Made by a program: the position numbers and the translations under genes. From contig JBAOIA010000011.1 in the NCBI GenBank assembly GCA_037045145.1, positions 1,674,001-1,738,000 of the forward strand: DNA of 64,000 nt, given 5' to 3'. Source of the DNA: Bacteroidia bacterium. GTDB lineage: Bacteria > Bacteroidota > Bacteroidia > AKYH767-A > OLB10. Below, one piece after another: positions 61,001-64,000 of this stretch (positions within the stretch are counted from its first letter, which is position 1; each line of letters begins with the position of its first letter). The notes under the pieces are model-generated. The model did not search any database, was not told where the DNA came from, and saw only the letters and a list, made by a program, of their open reading frames with translations.

Positions 61001-62873
61001 ATATGGATGTACTGAAGCAGCAAGCACAAGTTTAAATGTAAATTCAAACCCAACATTAAATATAGATTCTGTTAAGAATATAAGTTGTGCAGGCGGCAGC
61101 GATGGAATATTATATGTATCGGCTTCAGGAGGCTTGGCCCCATATGGCTATACCTCAGACTTTATAAACTTCAATTCAACAGGAGTGATGGGCAACCTGG
61201 CAACAGGAGCAACTACGGTTTATGTAAGTGACGGCAATGGCTGCCAGGCTCAAATAGTAGGCAACCTGACAGCAATAAGCACAGCACCTCCATCACAGTC
61301 GGTGGTAGTAACGCCAACGATAATAGGAATGCCAGCTTATGCATGTGCTGGAACAACAGCGAATCTGAGCATACCTGCAGTAGCAGGAGCAACTATGTAT
61401 ATCTGGGACGGTCCATTCGGCACATTCTTTAATGGTAATCCAATGAACCAGTCGCCCTATACAACGACCACACCAAGTGTACAGATAACGTTCAGTTCAT
61501 CAACCTCATCGTTTGTGAGTGTAGGCGTTCAGGCAGCCAATGGTTGCGGAGCCTCACTTCGTAAAATCCAGAAGGTGAGATATCAGATAAGCACACCTAA
61601 GGAGATTACAGGAGCAACAACAATGTGTGCAAATACCAACGGCACCTATACGACAGCCCCTGTGACAGATGCCACAAGTTATCAGTGGATGATAACAGGC
61701 AATGCCACAGTAGTACCCAGTGGCACCTCAGTTGTAGTGTTCTTTGGACCTGGCTGGAATGGCGGTAACTTATGCGTAGCAGCAAAGACACCATGTTATA
61801 CCACAGCGTATAAGTGTATGTACATAAGCAAGTCAGCATCGGCATTAAATGCAATCAGTGGAACCTTTAATGCCTGTCCAAACGAAGTACAGAGCTATAG
61901 TGTACCTCCAAGTACAGGAGCAGCAAGCTACAACTGGACATTACCGGCAGGTGCTACCGGCAGTTCATCTACCAACAGCATCACAGCCACTTTTGGGCCA
62001 ACGTTTACGCATGGAGGCAACATCTGTGTAAGTGTGACAAGTATCTGTGGAGTAACCTCAGCACCTAAGTGTAAGACGATAGCAACAGGCTTGCCATCGA
62101 CTCCAACAAGCGTTAGCGGAATCACCAATGGATTGTGTAATCAGAGTGTTAACTATGCAGTGCCATCAAGTCCTGGCATCACTTATAACTGGACAGCGCC
62201 AGGCACTATCAGTGGCAATGGCAACAGTTCGGTGAATGTTACCTATGGATCATTGACCACAGGTCAGTTATGTGTAACAGCGAGCAACAATTGCGGTAGC
62301 AGTGCAGCACGTTGTATTCCATTGAAGGGCTCACCAAACTCACCAATAGGCTTGACGGCCATACCAGCGAGCTGGTGTGCCAATACGCAGGGTATAGAGT
62401 TTACAGCAGACATCGGTAACACCACAGGCTCGTACACATTGTCATGGGGCTATCCATCGTCACCAACAGCAACGTATGTAGCAGGTGGAGGAAATTCAAA
62501 TGCACTGACCTTAGATTGGGGCACAGGTAATGGCTCAGTGGTAGTGAATGCAAGCAATGGCTGCGGAACAGGATCAAAAGCATTTGCCGTGACCATAGGA
62601 TGTAAGGAAGGCGAGTTGGCATCAGCCAATAGGCTTAATGTATATCCAAACCCAACGGCAGGCGTGTTGAATGTAGAATACACAGCAGAGAAAGGCAATA
62701 CACAGGTAACAGTGCTTGACCTGAGTGGCCGTGTAGTAATGACACAGACACATACCAATGTAACAGGACAGAATACACTACAACTAGACCTGAGCAAGGT
62801 AGCTAAAGGCGCGTACATGCTGAATGTACAAACCAATGGCAGCAACAATCAGATGAGAGTGGTAGTAGAGTAA
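56235..62873 (+). CDS. Large secreted beta-helix / Ig-like protein, C-terminal part with T9SS domain
   Basis: This 2,212-residue frame begins mid-domain and has no signal peptide, so it is the continuation of 53954-56263 rather than an independent gene. It holds the end of beta-helix copy one, a linker with CARDB-like features, and beta-helix copy two (about 135-595). A CARDB-like domain follows (KDIGVSAFIGPNPDGCFTS). Two copies of an Ig-like plus propeptide-like unit come next (IQWQQSTVSATGPWTNVGT; IQWQQSTVSASGPWTNVGT). Further along are one SprB-like repeat (KNISCAGGSDGILYVSASGG) and several PKD-like Cys-containing units. The end (NVYPNPTAGVLNVEYTAEKG to RVVVE) is a T9SS type A sorting domain. 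The mature protein should be on the cell surface; a role in adhesion or polysaccharide binding is plausible but unproven. Confidence 0.85.
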   Translation: MPGTPVGVTDDINGAPRSLTSPDLGAYEFSLGGLDAGITWFTPTSPSSPGLKTITVNIDNTQAQTINSIQLSYSDGGAPVVQTFTGLGLTSGNNTNLSFTTQYNLVSSVTMTVNILAVNGGADATSGNNTDTYYLCLAPSGTYTINSALPTSGSNYQTFDDAIQALSCGITGPVVFNVVAGSGPYNEQVVIPEISGASSVNTITFNGNGNTLSFNGDVGNPNTLALNGADYFIFDSLNIEATNGTYGIACHLYGGADSNTFTKCTFTTSITGTTTVLAALVVNGSATASTTTGLSGSGNMFSDCEMIGGYYGTVITGLTTSPYNLDNQIVNSTIRDFYFYGIYHAYCRNTIVRNNIIERPNRASTSTTYGIYMSTSSYNILVEKNRIRKLFDAIPSSTSTAYCMYNTASGAAGFENKWINNLVYDIESSGSLYGLYCPSYNFVHIYHNTISFDDATATGTTSTYGIYAYGTSTEVKNNIISITRGGTGAKYCLYFSTNTAVVSNNNDLYIDAPSGSNNIGYASGAHATLANWQAANGGAWDQNSQSVNPNFANIALENYKPTNVALDNIGAALGVTDDITGAARSLTTPDPGAYEFAAANKDIGVSAFIGPNPDGCFTSAETIVVEIKNFGVQSLDFSIDPVTVNCVITGPVNTTVSATLSSGTLASGATMNVSLSPTVDGTANGTYTLNASTSMGSDGDNTNDALPAISITVGPIAGTASISVSSLCVSGDPVLSLSGHYGGDIQWQQSTVSATGPWTNVGTNDSTYTPGTVTQSTWYQALTVCNSNTATSNVVAVTVNNPQINSLVPGTRCGYGPVTLGINANMGTTGNWYTSSSGGTPVATGTTYTTPNLNTTTTYYVAPSSGGANGLTIPGDGDWDHFTPTGSFQTTLITGAYMILTVTQPFTLESFDIYPSAALGTAFGIEARTTSASGPMFESYSGNTTVVSSGTPTVAQTVNVNWVLPIGTYYIGFVGTNPNTWRSGLATHSFPWVLPGYASLDYYLTPSYQYYFYNLKLSTGCEGLRVPIEATVTAPPALSVTTPDPALCPGGTTTVNVSSINDPNYTYSWTSNPSGFTASGAGPHSVSPIVTTQYIVTATDNTVGPNAGCVAVDSVEIVTGATLTAGTVTSSDTAFCVDGIPTLSVTGADGGTIQWQQSTVSASGPWTNVGTDDVVYAPGSVTQTTWYQVMVHCQSSQVYSNVVQVTVNNPQISNSNGDTRCGPGTVNLSATALIGTVKWFTQLTGGTAIATGNTYSPNISSTTTYYASASTGGGTEAAARPTYSATPNTYGNNWGLVFDVVNNPIVLQSVTIFSVGAGGTISVDLTDNTGTVISTAGPFTYPAGSVASPVPVVLPVNFTVPVGTAYRILSASMSGGGVIRETGMTGTWPYTSASGNVVVTSGYISGVSLSTYYWFYDWQVSAGCEGTRVPVVATVNPAPVVNIEVQYPTICTGQSATLTASSSNPDYTYTWTPGGSGASIVVAPGTTTTYTLNAIDNTAGPYSQCTAIVTQLVSVVNANAPIPVAGSGGDVCLGNDIFLSAENVEPSQLTGNSFEWTGPNSFTSSLQYPSISSPNASYSGIYNVIITNQYGCTEAASTSLNVNSNPTLNIDSVKNISCAGGSDGILYVSASGGLAPYGYTSDFINFNSTGVMGNLATGATTVYVSDGNGCQAQIVGNLTAISTAPPSQSVVVTPTIIGMPAYACAGTTANLSIPAVAGATMYIWDGPFGTFFNGNPMNQSPYTTTTPSVQITFSSSTSSFVSVGVQAANGCGASLRKIQKVRYQISTPKEITGATTMCANTNGTYTTAPVTDATSYQWMITGNATVVPSGTSVVVFFGPGWNGGNLCVAAKTPCYTTAYKCMYISKSASALNAISGTFNACPNEVQSYSVPPSTGAASYNWTLPAGATGSSSTNSITATFGPTFTHGGNICVSVTSICGVTSAPKCKTIATGLPSTPTSVSGITNGLCNQSVNYAVPSSPGITYNWTAPGTISGNGNSSVNVTYGSLTTGQLCVTASNNCGSSAARCIPLKGSPNSPIGLTAIPASWCANTQGIEFTADIGNTTGSYTLSWGYPSSPTATYVAGGGNSNALTLDWGTGNGSVVVNASNGCGTGSKAFAVTIGCKEGELASANRLNVYPNPTAGVLNVEYTAEKGNTQVTVLDLSGRVVMTQTHTNVTGQNTLQLDLSKVAKGAYMLNVQTNGSNNQMRVVVE

Positions 62874-62895
62874 ATTTTAGTTAAACAATTAGTAA

Positions 62896-62928
62896 AAAAA
62901 GGGCGATACATTTGTATCGCTCTTTTTG
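62896..62928. terminator. Bidirectional intrinsic terminator
   Basis: An A-run, then GGGCGATACA (62901-62910), pairs with TGTATCGCTC (62913-62922) with one G-T wobble, followed by a T-run. The two innermost bases probably stay open. It lies between the stop of the large secreted gene and the 3' end of the convergent rsmA. Confidence 0.88.
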
Positions 62929-62970
62929 TTATTATTAATGAATCATTACAATGCCGATTTACTCATCAAG

Positions 62971-63738
62971 TTATTTGTAGAACCATTGAGTTAACTCATC
63001 AAACTGTGTCCAATGCAGTTCCTCAGCTCTCTTGCTGCTGAAAGGTAATTCACCTTTCTCCGGCATAGTGGAAGAAATATGTTTTAATGCGTTTTTTAAA
63101 GTTTTACGTCTTTGATTAAATGCAGCTTTAACTATTTTTCTGAAATCAGATTCATTACAGGTTAGTTTTTTTGTAGGATTTAATTTAAGCCTGATGACAC
63201 CTGATTTAACTTTAGGAGGAGGGTTGAAAACATTAGGCTCAACAGTAAATAAATATTCGCAATCATAACACGATTGAAGTAATACACTTTGTATTCCGTA
63301 AGCTTTTTTGCCTGGTGCAGAACAAATACGTTCTGCAACTTCCTTTTGAAACATTCCCACAACTTCAGGAATTAAGTTTTTATTTTCATATACTTTAAAA
63401 AGTATTTGTGTTGAAATGTTATAAGGAAAGTTGCCGATAATGGCAGTAGGTACAGCGATAATATTGTTTAAGTCAACATGCAAAAAATCTTCTTGTAACA
63501 GATTGAATTTAGAGCTGTCAAATTGTTGAGTGAGATATTCCACAGCGTCTTTGTCTATTTCAATCAAGGTTAACTTTCCGGCAAAACGGTGAATCAATTC
63601 TTCTGTCAAAACACCCATTCCCGGACCAATTTCAATAACATGATTGTATTGGTTTAAAGAGAGTGAATCTACAATAGTGTTTGCAATGTTCTTGTCAATT
63701 AAAAAATGCTGGCCAAGATGTTTTTTAGGTCTAACCAT
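62971..63738 (-). CDS. rsmA: 16S rRNA (adenine1518-N6/adenine1519-N6)-dimethyltransferase
   Basis: This 255-residue cytoplasmic enzyme (KsgA) dimethylates two adjacent adenines near the 3' end of 16S rRNA during 30S maturation, using S-adenosylmethionine. The family opening KKHLGQHFLIDKNI, the SAM-binding EIGPGMGVLTEEL and the catalytic NFPYNIS (NxPY) motif are present. The C-terminal RNA-contacting region has FNQRRKTLKNAL. Length is normal. The gene is convergent with the large secreted-protein gene and divergent from a response regulator gene; an inverted repeat lies just upstream of its start. Confidence 0.97.
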   Translation of the reverse strand: MVRPKKHLGQHFLIDKNIANTIVDSLSLNQYNHVIEIGPGMGVLTEELIHRFAGKLTLIEIDKDAVEYLTQQFDSSKFNLLQEDFLHVDLNNIIAVPTAIIGNFPYNISTQILFKVYENKNLIPEVVGMFQKEVAERICSAPGKKAYGIQSVLLQSCYDCEYLFTVEPNVFNPPPKVKSGVIRLKLNPTKKLTCNESDFRKIVKAAFNQRRKTLKNALKHISSTMPEKGELPFSSKRAEELHWTQFDELTQWFYK

Positions 63739-63752
63739 ATTAAGTTTTTAAG

Positions 63753-63770
63753 ATTTGCAAAAATGCAAAT
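63753..63770. promoter_or_regulatory. 18-base inverted repeat upstream of rsmA
   Basis: ATTTGCA-AAAA-TGCAAAT is a perfect palindrome with a four-base spacer. It lies 15 bases before the rsmA start and about 110 bases before the divergent response regulator gene. It has the form of an operator, but the regulator is unknown. Confidence 0.4.
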
Positions 63771-63828
63771 TTGATTTCTTTTGACACTTGAAATTGATAA
63801 AAGTTGTTGAGGTGAAAATTGTAGTTAA

Positions 63829-63857
63829 TTTTGCTGATTGCCAAATTTTTATTTTTG
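63829..63857 (+). promoter_or_regulatory. Candidate promoter of the response regulator gene
   Basis: TTTTG (63829-63833) and TATTTTTG (63850-63857, a TAnnTTTG match) are 16 bases apart, the same spacing as the candidate before the TonB-dependent receptor gene. The GTG start lies 23 bases after the -7 element. Confidence 0.45.
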
Positions 63858-63879
63858 TATTAAAATCTCTATATTTATT

Positions 63880-64000
63880 GTGAAGCTAACAACACTTATT
63901 ATTGAAGATGATGCCATGCAGGCAGCAAGTCTGAAAAAGATGGTGGAGGCAGCATGTCCTGAAATTGCTGTTTTAGATGTCTGTTACACAATACCACAGG
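63880..64000 (+). CDS. Response regulator receiver domain protein (5' part only)
   Basis: Translation from the GTG at 63880 gives about 40 residues that stay open to the window edge: KLTTLIIEDDAMQAASLKKM, then VEAACPEIAVLDV. The acidic pair (EDD, residues 9-11) and helix 1 are those of a receiver domain. The opening resembles LytTR-type regulators of Bacteroidota, but the output domain is outside the window. Upstream in-frame ATGs are absent, so the GTG start fits; the alternative TTG is immediately followed by a stop. Confidence 0.75.
   Translation, partial: MKLTTLIIEDDAMQAASLKKMVEAACPEIAVLDVCYTIPQ

Overview
This window looks like a chromosomal segment of a member of the Bacteroidota. The evidence is the AT-rich DNA, A-rich start contexts without strong Shine-Dalgarno sites, TAnnTTTG-type promoter elements, many secreted proteins ending in type IX secretion (T9SS) sorting domains, a PorP/SprF plus OmpA/PorE-like pair next to a giant SprB-like adhesin, beta-propeller two-component sensors and a TonB-dependent uptake region. 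The class cannot be fixed from the sequence alone; a gliding or surface-adhesin-rich environmental lineage fits. I see no rRNA, tRNA, CRISPR array, insertion sequence or prophage.

Layout. 1-4448 (minus strand): the 5' part of a propeller sensor gene that leaves the window, then a glycosyltransferase and phosphotransferase pair. 4592-7294 (plus): dnaX and a flavin-reductase-like gene. 7623-13807 (plus): four secreted-protein genes in an A-B-A'-B' order. A and A' are paralogous 320-residue proteins. B is a phage-tail-like repeat protein broken by one in-frame TAA. B' is a 901-residue fibre with a peptidase S74 (intramolecular chaperone) domain followed by a T9SS sorting domain. 13877-28945 (minus): the most striking locus, a ~3,965-residue SprB-like adhesin with 41 tandem SprB repeats (by my count), then a PorP/SprF-type protein and a PorE-like TPR/propeller/OmpA protein. 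Its divergent neighbour is a small secreted protein. 29596-30819 (minus): isocitrate dehydrogenase.

31133-49858 (plus): a TonB-dependent receptor, a DUF5689-type lipoprotein and a secreted phospholipase-D-fold protein, then exbB-exbD-tonB-folC, then two tandem giant metallophosphoesterases of purple-acid-phosphatase type with T9SS tails. Together these suggest capture of phosphorus from phosphodiesters, nucleic acids or phosphate esters, but this is inference. 49852-53549 (minus): a LuxR-type response regulator and a large propeller sensor kinase. 53954-62873 (plus): one very large secreted beta-helix protein split by a +1 frameshift near 56237-56240. 62971-64000: rsmA (ksgA), and on the other strand the start of a further response regulator.

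Most T9SS cargo here would be carried by a secretion core (SprA, PorK-N, PorU, PorV) encoded elsewhere; only the PorP/SprF-like and PorE-like accessory proteins lie in this window.
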